A stretch of 64,000 bases of DNA. Source: Cyclina sinensis. Lineage: Eukaryota; Mollusca; Bivalvia; Venerida; Veneridae. The position numbers and the translations under genes were made by a program. The notes beneath the pieces are model-generated. The model made no database searches. It was given only the letters and a program-made list of their open reading frames with translations, and was not told the DNA's origin. Numbering within the stretch: position 1 is the stretch's first letter; each line of letters opens with the position of its first letter. Shown here piece after piece: positions 10,870 through 22,700 of the stretch. The stretch spans positions 19,623,770 through 19,687,769 of the forward strand of contig JAAONU010000002.1 in NCBI GenBank assembly GCA_012932295.1, given 5' to 3'.

Positions 10870-12809
10870 ACAAGAGGGCCATGATGGCCCTAGATCGCTC
10901 ACCTAAGTATTTTGGCTGTAGGTTTGCTGTTAAGCCGTATTTCAGGTTTTAATTGAAAATATGTAAGTAATGTAAATATAAATATGTAAACATGTAAAAT
11001 ATCAGTAAATAAATACAGGCTCTATGACAAAAAGTAGAAATATCTATGATAAGCTATGGTGACCTTGACCTTAACCTAGTGACCTCAAACCCCACCCAGG
11101 GAATATAGGATTTCCTGTAGCTTTAGAACAAAAAGTAGGTCAAAAATATAAGTCATGCTATAATGTTTTTGAAATTGGAATAAAAACTGTGCATATGGTC
11201 CAAATTTCACTGCTAGAGCTCCAAAAACAAAAAGTAGGTCAGAAGGTCAAAAATATTAGTCATGCGATGACGTTTTTGAAATTGGAATAAAAAACTGTGC
11301 ATATGGTCCAAATTTCATTGCCATAGCTCCAAAAACAAAAAGTAGGTCAGTAGGTCAAATATATAGGTCATGCAATGACAGTTTTTAAATCGAAACGAAA
11401 AACTTTGCACACGGTCCAAATTTCATTGCTGTAGCTAAAAAACAAAAAAGTAGGTCAGTAGGTCAAAAATATAGGGGGGGATGACCCACACAGAAGGGGG
11501 GATAACCCTACTGTGGTCACGGTGCATACTACCAAATATCTAAGCTCCAGGCCTTGCAGTTTGTGACAAGAATATTTTAAAAGTTTTTTGCTATATAACT
11601 CTATGTAAAACATGTGACCTCTTGGGCGGGGCCAGTTTTGACCCAGGGGCCATGATTTGAACAATCGTGGTCGAGGTCCACTAGATGATGCCTCATACCA
11701 AATATCTAAGCTCCAGGCCTTGCAGTTTCTGACAAGACGATCTTTAAAGTTTTCCCTATATAACTCTATGTAAATCAAGTGACCCCCAGGGCTAGGCCAG
11801 TTCTGACCCCAGGGTCATAATTTGAACAATCTTCGTAGAGGTCCCCTAGATGATGCCTCATACTAAATATCTAAGCTCAAGGCCTTGTGGTTTCAGACAA
11901 GAAGAGTTTTAAAGATTTCCTTATGTAACTCTATGTAAATCAAGTGACCCCCAGGGCGGGGCAAGTTCTGACCCCAGGGTCATTATTTGAACAATCTTGG
12001 TAGTGGTCCACTAGATGACGCTTAACAACAAATATCTTAGCTCCAGGCCTTGTGGTTTCTGACAAAAAGATTTTTAAAGTTTTCCCTATATAACTCTATG
12101 TAAATAAAGTGACCCCCAGGGCAGGGCCAGTTCTGAACCCAGGGTCATAATTTGAACAATCTTTGTAGAGGTCCACTAGATGATGCCTCATACCAAATAT
12201 CTAAGCTCTAGGCCTTGTGGTTTCAGACAAGAAGATTTTTAAAGTTTTCCCTATATAACTCTATGTAAATCTAGTGACCCCCAGGGTGGGGCCATTTTTG
12301 ACCCAGGAGCCATGATTTGAACAAACTTGGTAGAGGTCCACTTGACAATGCTGCACACCAAATATCTAAACTCTAGGCCTTGTGGTTTCAGACAAGAAGA
12401 TTTTTAAAGTTTTCCCTATATAAGCCTATGTAAAATCAATTGACCCCCAGGCGGGGCCAAATTTGATCCCAGGGGTATAATTTGAACAAACTTGATAGAG
12501 GTCCACTCGACAATGCTACATACTAAATCAAAAGGCTCAGGGCCTTTTGGTTTCAGACAAGAAGATTTTCAAAGTTTTTCCTTTAAGTTGCCATAGCAAC
12601 CAGAGTTCTGGATGGAATTGAATTCTTTAAACAATTTTGGTAGAGCTTCATGCAAGGAACATTTCTGTGAAGTTTTGTTGAAATTGGCCCAGTGGTTTAG
12701 GAGGAGATGTTCTTTAAAACAAAAGTTTACGGACGCACGCACGCACCGACAACAGACATTGACTGATCACAATACCTCACCTTGTGCACTATGTGCACAG
12801 GTGAGCTAA
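10870..12809 (+). mobile_element. Family A, full length, composite cores (c3 then c1)
   Basis: ACAAGAG + GGGCCATGATGGCCC head at 10870, GCTCACCTAAG, the 'tttggctgtaggtttgctgttaagc' block, three or four c3 cores (11105-11475), a short G-rich joint, then c1 cores (11510-12560). The tail has GGACGCACGCACGCACC and the hairpin CTCACCtTGTGCACtatGTGCACAGGTGAG, ending GCTAA. It shows that different core types can sit between one head and one tail. Confidence 0.85.
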
Positions 12810-12835
12810 TAAAAACAAAAAAACAAAAAAAACAA

Positions 12836-14820
12836 ACAAGAGGGCCATGATGGCCCTGGATCGCTCACCTCAGTACTTTGGCTGTAGGTTTGCTGTTAAG
12901 CAGTATTTCATTTTTTAATTGAAAATATCTAAGTGCCTACAAACCAAATATGTAAAATTTCAGTCAATAAATAAAGGCTCTATGACAGAAAGTAGAAATA
13001 TCTATTATAAGCTATGGTGACCTTGACCTTGACCCAGTGACCTCAAACCCTACCCATAGGTAGAGGTCCATGCAAGGAACCTCTATACTGAATATCAAAG
13101 ATATTGGTCTATAAATGAAGGCTCTATGAGGTACAGTAGATAAATCCACTTTTAGCCTCCGTGACCTTTAACCTAATCCAATAATTTGAAAAAGCTTGAT
13201 AAAGCTTGCTTCATGCCAAATTTTAAAAATCAAGGTCTTGTGGTTTCGGACAAGAAGATTTTTAAAGATTTTCTTCTATATTGTTATTTAAAACTTGTGA
13301 CCCCTCGGGTGGGGCCAATAGTGACCCAAGGTTTATTTTTCTAACAAACTTGGTAGAGGTCCACTAGACAATGCTACACACCAAATATCTAAGCTCTATA
13401 ACTTACGGTTTCTGACAAGAAGATTTTTTTAGATTTTCTTATATAACTCTATGTAAAACTAGTGGTCCCTGGGGCGGGGCCATTTTTGACCCAGAGGCCA
13501 GGATTTGAACAAATTTGGTAGAGGTCCACTAGACAATGCTACACACCAAATATCTAAGCTCTATAACTTACAGTTTCTGATAAGAAGATTGTTTTAAGAT
13601 TTTCCTATATAACTCTATGTAAAACAAGTGACCCCCGGGGCGGGGCCATTTTTGACCCAGAGGCCAGGATTTAAACAAACTTGGTAGAGGTCCACTAGAC
13701 AATGCTACATACCAAATATCTTAACTGTAGGACTTCTTGTTTCTGACAAGGAGATTTTTTAGTTTTTCCTATATAACTCTATTTAAAACAAGTGACCCCA
13801 GGGCGGGGCCATTTTTGACCCAGAGGACAGGATTTGAACAAACTTGGTAGAGGTTCACTAAACAATGCTACACACCAAATATCTAAGCTCTATAATTTAC
13901 GGTTTCTGACAAGAAGATTTTTTAAGATTTTCCTATATAACTCTATGTAAAACTAGTGGCCCCTAGGGCGGGGTCATTTTTCACTCAGAGGCCATGATTT
14001 GAACAAACTTGGTAGAGGTCCACTAGACAATGCCACATACCACATATCTTAACTCTAGGCCTTGTGGTTTCTGACAAGAAGATTTTTTTAGATTTTCTTA
14101 TATAACTCTATGTAAAACTAGTGGCCCCTGGGACGGGGCCATTTTTGACCCAGAGGACAGGATTTGAATAAACTTGGTAGAGGTCCACTAGACAATGCTA
14201 CACACCAAATATCTAAGCTCTATAACTTACGGTTTCTGACAAGAAACTTTTTTTAAGATTTTCCTATATAACTCTATGTAAAACTAGTGGCCCCTAGGGC
14301 GGGGCCATTTTTCACTCAGAGGCCATGATTTGAACAAACTTGGTAGAGGTCCACTAGACAATGCTACATACCAAATATCTTAACACTAGGCCTTGTGGTT
14401 TCTGACAAGAAGATTTTCAATTCTTCCCTTTTTAACTCTATGTAAAATCAACTGACCCCTGGGGTGGGGTCGTTTTTGTCCCCAGGGATATAATTTGAAC
14501 AAACTTGGTAGAGATCCACTAGATGATGCTTCATACCAAATATCAAAGCTCCAGGCCTTGTGGTTTTGGAGAAGAAGATTTTTAAAGATCCAACTTTTAA
14601 AATCTATTTTTAGCTCCAGTGAACCAGAAATGCAATGGACCAGAACCATTTGAACAATCTTGGTAGAGCTTCATGCAAGGAACATCCCAGGCAAGTTTCA
14701 TTAAATTTGCCCCATTGGTTTCAGAGGAGATGTCGTTTAAATGAAAAGTTGACGACGGACGGACGGACAAAGACTGATCTGAAAAGCTCACCCTGAGCAC
14801 TTTGTGCTCAGATGAGCTGA
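12836..14820 (+). mobile_element. Family A, full length, c1 array
   Basis: Head at 12836, conserved 'gaccttgaccttgacccagtgacctcaaaccc' block, about eight c1 cores at a period near 165 bp (13230-14560), a tail block 'gtagagcttcatgcaaggaac', (ACGG)n near 14750, and the hairpin AGCTCACCCTGAGCACtttGTGCTCagATGAGCT. It ends CTGA instead of CTAA. Confidence 0.85.
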
Positions 14821-14828
14821 AAAAAAAA

Positions 14829-17800
14829 AGAGCCATGTTACACATGGTTAATCCCCCCGCCGGGAAGAAGCTACGTGAAGGTTGTACTTTCAAACACTCA
14901 ATGTAATTATGTTTGAAGAAAATCCCACAAAAAATAGGCAAGGTAGAGTTACTGTTCTTGCAAACTGCACTTCCTACCAATGTGCTATGTCAGTGTATTA
15001 AGTTTAAAGAAAATCGCTCAAGCACTTTTGGAGTTATGCTTCGGACAAAGTTTTTCAATTAAATCTGATAAAGGGGAATAATTCTAAAAGAAGGCAAGGT
15101 AGAGTTATTATTCTTACACACTGCACCTCCTCCAAATGTGCTCTTTCAGTATAAGAAGTTTGAAGAAAATCACTCAAGTACTTTTAAAGTTATGCTCCAG
15201 ACAAAACTGGAACGGACACACGCAAGGACGGACAGAGACCATTTCTAATATTCCCTCCACCTTTGGTGGGGGGATAATAAGTACAAGAATTCAAGAATTA
15301 GATATACATGTATATGCTGGGATTTTCAAAATGTAAACAAGTAAATCTGATAAAGGGGAATAACTCAAAAAATAGGCAAGGTAGAGTTATTAGACTTGCA
15401 CACTGCACTACCTACCAATGTGCTCTGTCAGCATATGAAATTTATACAAGAGGACCATGATGGCCCTGGATCGCTCACCTGAGTACTTTGGCTGTAGGTT
15501 TGCTGTTAAGCAGTATTTCATTTTTTAATTGAAAATATGTAAGTGCCTACAAACCAAATATGTAAAATATCAGTCAATAAATAAAGGCTCTATGACAGAA
15601 AGTAGAAATATCTATCATAAGCTATGGTGACCTTGACCTTGACCCAGTGACCTCAAACCCTACCCATAGGTAGACGTCCATGCAAGGTACCTATATACTA
15701 AATATCAAAGATATTGGTCTATAAATGAAGGCTCTATGAGGTACAGTAGATAAATCTATTTTTAACCTCCGTGACCTTTAACCTAATCTAATAATTTCAA
15801 AAAGCTTGATAAAGCTTGCTTCATGCCAAATTATAAAATTCTAGGCCTTGTGGTTTTAGACAAGATAATTTTTAAAGGTTTTCTTCTATACTGCTATTTA
15901 AAACTTGTGACACCTCGAGCAGGGCCAATAGTGACCCCGGGGACATTTTTCAAACAAACTAGGTAGAGGTTCACTAGACAATGCTGCATACCAAATATCT
16001 AAGCTGTAGGCATTGAGGTTTCCAGTAAGAAGATTTTTAAATATTGCCTTTTTTACATATTAAGGGCCCCCGGGGCAGGGCCAATTTTGACCCCGGGGCA
16101 AACATATAAACAATACTGGTAAATGTTCTCAACACAATACTCCAGACTAAATATCTAAGGTCTAGTCCTATTAGTTTGGAAGAAAAATGATTTTTCATGT
16201 TTTTCCTATATAACTATAGGTAAACCAAGAGAACCCTGGGGCGTGGCTAATTTTGACCCAGGGGACATAATTTGAACAAACTTGGTAGACATCCACTAGA
16301 CAATGCTGCATACCAAATATCTAAGCTGTAAGCATTGAGGTTTCCAGTAAGAAGATTTTTAAAGATTGCCTTTTTTACATATTAAGGGCCCCCGGGGTGG
16401 GGCCAATTTTGACCCCAGGGCCAACATATAAACAATACTGGTAAAGGTTCTCAACACAATACTCCACACCAAATATCTAAGGTCTAGTCCTATTAATTTC
16501 CGAGAAAAATGATTTTTCATGTTTTTCCTATATAACTATATGTAAACCAAGAGAACCCTGGGGCGTGGCCAATTTGACCCAGGGGACATAATTTGAACAA
16601 ACTTGATAGAGGTCTACTAGACAATGCTACATACCAAATATCTAAGCTGTAGGCATTGTGGTTTCTGAGAAGAAGACTTTTAAAGATTTCCTTTATAAGC
16701 CTATGTAAAATCAATTAACCCCCAGGGTGGGGCCTATTTTGACCCAGTGGCTTTGATTTGAAGAAACTTAGTAGAGGTCCACTGGACAATGCTGCACACC
16801 AAATATCTAAACTCTAGGCCTAGCTGTTTCTGACAAGAAGATTTTTTAAAGTTTTTCCTATATAACTCTATATAAAACAAGTGACCCCTGGGGCAGGGCC
16901 ATTTTTGACCCAGGAGCTATGATTTGAACAAACTTGGTAAAAGTCTACTAGACAACGCTGCACACCAAATATCTAAACTCTAGGCCTTGCAGTTTCTGAT
17001 AAGAAGATTTTTTAAAGTTTTTCCTATATAACTCTATGTAAAACATGTGACCCCCGGGGCTGGGCCATTTTTTACCCAGGAGCCATGATTTGAACAAACT
17101 TGGTAGAGGTCCACTGGACAATGCTGCACACCAAATATCTAAACTCTAGGCCTTGTGGTTTCAGACAAGAAGATTTTTAAAGTTTTTCCTATATAATTCT
17201 ATGTAAAACTAGTGACCCCTGGGGAAGGGCCATTTTTGACCCAGGGGTCATGATTTGAACAAACTTGGTAAAGGTCCACCTGATGATGCTTCATACCAAA
17301 TATCTAAGCTCCAGGCTTTGTAGTTCTGGAGAAGAAGATTTTTAAAGTTCCAACTTTGAAAATCTATTTTTAGCTCCTGTGGCCTAGAAATGCAATGGAC
17401 CTGAACCATTTGAACAATTTTGGTAAAGCTTCATGCAAGTAACATTCCTGCCAAGTTTCAGGAAGATTGGCCCAGCAGTTCAGGAGAAGAAGTTGTTTGA
17501 AGAAAAAGTTGACGTCGCACGCACGGACGGACGACGGACATCAGGCGATCACAAAAGCTCACCTTGAGCACTTTGTGCTCAGGTGAGCTAATAAAATCCC
17601 TCAAGTAGTTTTGGAGTTATGCTCCGGACAAAATTTATCAAGTAATTCTGATAAAGGGGAATAACTCTAAAAATAGGCAAGGTAGAGTTATTGTTCTTGC
17701 ACACTGCACTACCTACCAACGTGCTCTGTCAGTGTATGAAGTTTGAATAAAATCCTTCAAGTAGTTTTGGAGTTATGCTCCGGACAAAACTGTTTCGCAC

Positions 17801-17864
17801 AGACAAACGCACGGACAGACGAAGGGCATTTCTAATATCCCCTTCGCCTTTGGCGGGGGGATAA
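14829..17864 (+). mobile_element. Family B element (GGATAA type), interrupted by a nested family A copy
   Basis: The head hairpin CCATGTtacACATGG is followed by AATCCCCCCGCC. About 156-bp cores follow: 'gataaaggggaataa', 'ggcaaggtagagttattg', 'cacactgcactacctaccaatgtgctc', 'gttatgctccggacaaa'. An internal terminator-like hairpin ends near 15279; the array resumes and closes with 'acggacagacgaagggc' and TATCCCCttCGCCtttGGCGGGGGGATAA at 17864. The 15446-17591 insertion splits it. Confidence 0.8.
15446..17591 (+). mobile_element. Family A, full length, nested in a family B core
   Basis: Begins ACAAGAGGACCATGATGG and ends with AGCTCACCTTGAGCAC ttt GTGCTCAGGTGAGCT then AA. The flanks, 'catatgaaatttat' on the left and 'taaaatccctcaag' on the right, rejoin to a normal family B core apart from a few bases, so both ends are mapped. 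The cores are c1 plus a c1b variant ('attaagggcccccggggcggggcc'). Confidence 0.85.
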
Positions 17865-17881
17865 AAAAAATTTCTTGGGGT

Positions 17882-17904
17882 GGGGGGGGGGGGGGGGGGG
17901 GGGG
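17882..17904 (+). repeat. 23-base G run after a family B terminus
   Basis: An A-run and T-run follow the family B end, then TTGGGGT and 23 consecutive G. It is a strong G-quadruplex candidate and a likely assembly-length error site. Confidence 0.95.
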
Positions 17905-18404
17905 AGAACAAACTGGCATTAAGTCATTAAGTGGGCACATTTTTGGCACTGCACTCCGCCTCAATGCCCTCTACCACTGTGTGCAGTGTAAACAAATTAT
18001 GTCCAAGGGTTTTCAGGTTATGCTTCGGACAAGATTTCTCTAAAAGGGGAGATAATTCAAAAATGGGGTAAAATAGAGTTATCGTTCTTTGGCACTGCAC
18101 TCCGCCTCAATGCCCTCTACCACTGTGTGCAGTTTAAACAAATTATGTCCAAGGGTTTTCAGGTTATGCTCCGGACAAGATTTCTCTAAAAGGGGAGATA
18201 ATTCAAAAATGGGGTAAAATAGAGTTATCGTTCTTTGGCACTGCACTCCGCCTCAATGCCCTCTACCACTGTGTGCAGTTTAAACAAATTATGTCCAAGG
18301 GTTTTCAAGTTATGCTCCAGACAAGCACAATTTACGGACAGATGGATGGATGGACGGACAGATGGACAGTAGGCGACTATATGTTCTCCCTTCGAGGAGC
18401 ATAA
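17905..18404 (+). repeat. Three near-identical 146-bp tandem units plus microsatellite and terminal hairpin
   Basis: 'ttggcactgcactccgcctc' occurs at about 17943, 18089 and 18235, exactly 146 bp apart, with very few differences. The last unit runs into GGACAGATGGATGGATGGAC and then a 3' hairpin-like end 'tctcccttcgaggagcataa'. It appears to be a member of the AGCATAA-ending families without a visible head. Confidence 0.75.
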
Positions 18405-18500
18405 AAAACTGGGGGGAGGGGGGGGGTAATGCCAGGGCTGGGGAGTCCCCAAGCAGAGGGGAGACTGGAGGATGGGGGGGGGGGGGGGGAGAGGGGCAGT
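18405..18500 (+). repeat. G-rich patch with several G runs
   Basis: Multiple runs of 4 to 17 G directly after an AGCATAAAAAA terminus. Apparent proline-rich ORFs on the opposite strand are products of these runs. Confidence 0.85.
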
Positions 18501-18569
18501 ACTTACCCATCCTATGTAAGTTAAAGTTTATTTCTAGGCTTAAGAAGTTTTTTCCTTAAATATAAGTAT

Positions 18570-18955
18570 AAGCAAAATCAAGTGACCCCTGGTGTGGGGC
18601 TAATTTTGACCCCCAGGGACATGGGTACCAACAATCTTTGCAGGGTTCTTGCTGGTGATCAAGTATTCAAAGTTTGAGTGGAATATCTTTGACACTTTTT
18701 GAGAAATGGACATTAACAAAAAGGTTAACCAAAAAATTTTAAGTTGAAAAAAGGGGCATAACTTTGCAAGAATAAATTTGAGGTTTATCTGCCCTTCAGA
18801 AATGGTGTCGCATTTTGAAAGTGAACATGTATTCCTAACTTGAAGTAAATGGCTTTGATAGTTTCTGAGAAATAGACCTTAACAAAAGGGTTAACTGACG
18901 CCAATGAGGGGGTCATGACAATAGCTCCACCTTTTTCTTCGTAAAGTGGAGCTAA
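18570..18955 (+). mobile_element. Family D element body and 3' end (GTGGAGCTAA)
   Basis: Contains 'ggggcataactttgcaag', 'ctgagaaat(a/g)gac(c/a)tta' and ends with the hairpin AGCTCCACctttttcttcgtaaaGTGGAGCTAA. The matching head lies at 201-253, and a reverse copy at 6558-6985. Confidence 0.65.
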
Positions 18956-18956
18956 A

Positions 18957-19955
18957 AATGACTAAGGGCCCATAGCACTGCCAAAAATAATCCAACCAGA
19001 CACTCCTAACGATATGCAAAACAAGGCTTGGTGACAAACATTCCTGTGAAGTTTCAATGAAATTCTCCAAGCGGTTTTAGAGATGAAATGTGGACAAGAC
19101 TTTAATATAGAAGTTAGAGTAAAACAAGAAATCGGTAGAACCGATGGATGCTCCCCAAAAATGCCAATTCCAAAAGGGCTATTGTTTAATATGTATTTTT
19201 TTAAAGTATGAACAATAACAAAGGGCAATAACTCCTAAATTATGCAAAATAGAGTTATGGTTCTTGCACGCTGCACTTCTGCTCATAGAGATCTATCTAA
19301 CAATACAGTTTCATGTTAATATCTCTTATACTTTGTGAGATATGCCCTGGACAAAAAATAAGTATGAGAAATTTCAAAGGGCAATAACTCAAAAATTAAT
19401 ACAGCAAGAGTTATGGTTCTTGTGCACTGCACTGCTCCTTAATGAGATCTAACTACCTTTGAAGTTTGGTTTTGATACCTCTCATAGTTTTTGTGTTATG
19501 CTCCAGACAAAATTATGACGGACGGACAGACAAACGGATGGACGGGACGGACAAAGCGGCAACAATATGCTTGCCCTTCAGGGAGCATAAAAATGACTAA
19601 GTGCCAATAACTCTGCCAAAAAAATCTGAGTGCAATCTCCTGACGATATGCACAACTAGGCATGGTGACAAACACTCATGTTAAGTTTCAATGAAATCCC
19701 TCAAGCTGTTTTTGAGATGAAGCGAGGACAAGATTTTAGAGTAAAAAAATGACTAAGTGCCCATAACTCTGCCAAAAATAAATCAAGCGCAATCTCCTGA
19801 CAATATGCGTATTTAGACTTGGTGACAAACAATACTGTTAAGTTTCAATGAAATCCCTCAAGAGGTTTTGGAGATGAAGCAAGGACAAGATTTTACAGGA
19901 CAGACGGATGGACAGAGAGTGAAATTACTATATATGCCTCCCTTCGGGAGCATAA
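18957..19955 (+). mobile_element. 'TGACTAAGTGCC' repeat family, interrupted by a nested family C element
   Basis: Three units starting 'aaatgacta' (18957, 19591, 19747), each with 'ggtgacaaac', 'caatgaaat' and 'gagatgaag'. It ends with 'gacggatggacaga' and the hairpin TATGCCTCCCttcGGGAGCATAA (19934-19955). The family C copy 19124-19590 sits between units. Confidence 0.7.
19124..19590 (+). mobile_element. Family C element (AGCATAA type), complete, nested
   Basis: ACAAGA start, perfect head hairpin ATCGGTagaACCGAT, then ATGCTCCCC. The body has two cores with 'gggcaataactc' and 'gttatgctccagacaaa', then 'gacggacggacagac' and TGCTTGCCCttcaGGGAGCATAA. Flanks 'gagtaaa' and 'aaatgactaag' rejoin as in the intact sister site near 19735. 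Length is about 467 bp. Confidence 0.8.
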
Positions 19956-21340
19956 AAGTAGAAGTGCAATGCTCAAGAACCATATCTCTTCCTGGTTCCA
20001 TTTTTCAATTATCTCCCCTCTTAAATTTTTTTGACCAGAGCATAACTTCAAAACTATGACGTGAATTGATGTGAAACTGAAAGATAGTTGGTGACAAGGA
20101 AAAGTGCCGTGCCCATGAAGCATAACTCTACCTTATCAAATTTTTGAGTAATTTCCCCTTTTTTAATTTCTACATGAATTTTTATCTTGAGCATAACTTG
20201 AACACTATGAAAGCGATAGTCTTGAAACTTAAGATAAATATATATGGTAAGAACTAGAAGTGCAAATCCTGAAAACTATTCTGGTCTCATTTTTTAATTA
20301 TCTCCCCTCTATTTTTTTTGGTCAGGAGCGTATCTTAAATACTAGTACTATACAGTGACTTGATGTGAAACTTAAAACATAGATTGATGGCAACAAGGGG
20401 AAGTGTAATTCCAAAGAAGCATAATTCTACCTTATCAAGTTTTCAGTAATCTCCCCTTCTTTAATTTTTATAATTATTTTTTGTCAAGAGCATAACTTGA
20501 ACACTGTAATAGAGACTGTCTTGTCATATTTTTAACTGTCTCCCATCTTTTTCCTTTTTTTTGTCCAGAGCATAACTTTATAAGTATGAAGTGAATTGTG
20601 GTGAAACTTACAATATAGATAGATGATGACAAGGAGAAGTGCACTGCCCATGAAGTATAACTCTAACTTTTTCTGTTTTTGAGTTATATCCCCTTTCCTA
20701 ATTTTATCATGAATTTTTGTCTGGATCATGACTTGAAGACTATGAAAGGATTGATTTATAACTTAAAATGAAAATAGACGGAAGGAAGTAGAAAAGCACT
20801 GCACAAAAACCATAACTCTAACTGGTCCAGACTTTGACTTAATTTTTGACCAGAGCATAATATTGATATATGAGAAGTGAGCTGATGTGAAACTGAATGA
20901 TAGATAGCTGGCAACAAGGAGAAGGTGTAGTGCCCAAGAAGCATAACTCTTCCTTATTTAAGTTTTGAGTAAGACCCCCTTCTTTAATTTCAATAATGAA
21001 TTTTTGTCCGGAGCATAACGTGAACACTGTGAAAGGGATTGTCTACAAACTTTAGATAAAGATAGCTGATAAGAACTATGAAGTGAATTGATGTGAAACT
21101 TACAATATATATAGCTGGTGACAAGGAGAAGTGCATTGCCCAAGAAGCATAATTCTACTTTATCCAGTTTTAAGTAACCTGCATTCCTTCAGTTTTATAA
21201 TGATTTTTTGTCCAGAGCAAGGTCATTATAAAAGTGACTGACTTGAAACTTACAATAAAGATATGTGGTAAGTAGCAAAAGTGCAGTGTGCAAGAAATAT
21301 GTCTCTGTCAGGTCACATTTTGGAATGATCTCCCCTCTTA
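19956..21340 (+). repeat. Diverged tandem array of about 145-bp units
   Basis: Recurring landmarks are 'gtccagagcataactt', 'atgtgaaact(t/g)a.a.tata.atag', 'ggtgacaagga(a/g)aagtgc' and 'gcataactctacctta'. Around nine units, well diverged from each other, with no head or tail recognised. Reverse-strand ORFs of about 60 to 76 codons are by-products. Confidence 0.6.
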
Positions 21341-21986
21341 AAACATTTTTGGTATATAGATATTTTATGGTATATTGATAAGAGTATTTTAGTGTTGTTT
21401 CAACACAGATTTGTAAAAAATATTCTTGCTAAATATGATGATTTCCAAATATTTGTGCAGTGTCATCTGAAATGTCTGGCATCATCAATTTGCAGCCTAG
21501 GATGACAGGCGAATATTGCATCTATTCTGCAATGCTTTTTTCTGGTTTCTCTTTGTTTTTACACTGATATTTGTTTATTAAATGCACTGTTAATGCCATT
21601 CTGAATATTCAAGGTTGTTTACATTCGAAAACTTCAGAGAAATCCAAATAAATATTTTTACATTTTTTTTCCAAGGTAACACTTTAAGTATTTCTATAGG
21701 TTAAAACCATTTTCAAGGATTTTTCAAGGCCTGTGCAAACCCTGATCTACTAGAAGCTATATCCAAAATTCAATTTCCTACATCACAACAGGTGTACATA
21801 ACATCCATTGTGATGCTTTTTAGGAATGTCTAAAAGAAGGTAAATAATATAGATTTCAAGCTACAATCCACATAGGGTCCACACATTTATATTTGAACAT
21901 GTCTTCCTTCTGTTGTAGGATATATGCATATCACTAGATATGCCCCTGATTTTATTGTCTACATACACCTCTTAAAAAAAACTTAC
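21341..21986. other. Unique intronic sequence downstream of exon A
   Basis: AT-rich, with no repeat core, no second exon and no conserved motif recognised apart from the exon A donor at its right edge. Confidence 0.6.
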
Positions 21987-22165
21987 TTTTCCAGCATTAT
22001 CAAGTGAAGGACATAGCCTGCCACCATCAGAATGGTTTTGTTTTATATGTCTGTATCTCAACTGTGTACCTGTCCCACAGGAAGTAGAGCAGTCTGTCCA
22101 CAGGGTCCAGTCTGACATTATGCAGTCTACTGGACATGGTATGAGACACACTTCCTCCTGATAAG
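21987..22165 (-). CDS. THSD7A: THSD7-like internal exon 'A' (most 3' exon seen)
   Basis: Minus-strand exon of 179 bp with a textbook acceptor (pyrimidine tract then TTTCAG, 22166 up) and donor GTAAGT (21986-21981); phase 1 in, 0 out. It encodes YQEEVCLIPCPVDC, then a canonical TSP1 start: DWTLWTDCSTSCGTG. WTLW is a C-mannosylation motif and CSTSCGTG fits the POFUT2 O-fucosylation consensus C-x-x-S/T-C-x-x-G. The end GGRLCPSLDNAGK agrees with the GGRPCP-type ending of this repeat in THSD7A. It follows exon B after a 9.9-kb intron. The next exon was not found to the left, so it probably lies before base 1. Confidence 0.9.
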
Positions 22166-22343
22166 CTGAAATAAAAAAACATAAAAAAATACAACTGGAA
22201 TATAAGAACATTAGAATATTGATCATAAGTGTCTGAATCAATTGTTTACTTATGATACACAACCAACATACTCATTCATCAAGATCAAAACATCCCTAAA
22301 GAATTCTTTGTATCAGGCACAGTCTCAATCATTCACACCTGTG

Positions 22344-22433
22344 AACAAAGGGCCGTAATGGCCATAAAGCATTCACCTGAGTACAGATGCTAAGAAAGAC
22401 AAGTACTAAGTAATGTATTAATTTTCAAAATAA
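22344..22433 (+). repeat. Family A' head fragment (GGGCCGTAATGGCC)
   Basis: Starts AACAAAGGGCCGTAATGGCC, followed by ATTCACCTGAG. Only the head remains. It begins about 180 bp upstream of exon A's acceptor. Confidence 0.55.
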
Positions 22434-22700
22434 ACAAGAGGGCAATGATGATAGCCCTGGATAGCTCACCTGAGAACAGTTGATTTATTGCAAAATTTAC
22501 CTGCTACTTGTTTAATCTGTGAATGCTTGCCAGAATTTTTATAATCACAACAAGAGGTGTCAAGTGCTTGGCTGGCAGGTGTAAAAAGTAGACCTGTACT
22601 TGATATAATCAGTGTTGTTCTCCAGATTTCAGTTGATAAGCCATTGATTTATCTATTGATTGTGGTTGCTATATTAAGCTTTATAAAGGGAGATAATTTA
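22434..22700 (+). repeat. Degraded family A head fragment
   Basis: ACAAGAGGGCAATGATGATAGCCC, then AGCTCACCTGAG; the palindrome is broken by a small insertion. No core array or tail follows, and the rest is unassigned AT-rich sequence. Confidence 0.5.

Noticed and set aside
14386..14980. Overlapping 87- and 127-codon minus-strand ORFs
   Set aside because: They read antisense through a c1 tail and a family B head; the same peptides recur at 50407-50589 and similar repeats.
17729..18510. Proline-rich ORFs on the minus strand
   Set aside because: They are created by G homopolymers and flanking repeat ends.
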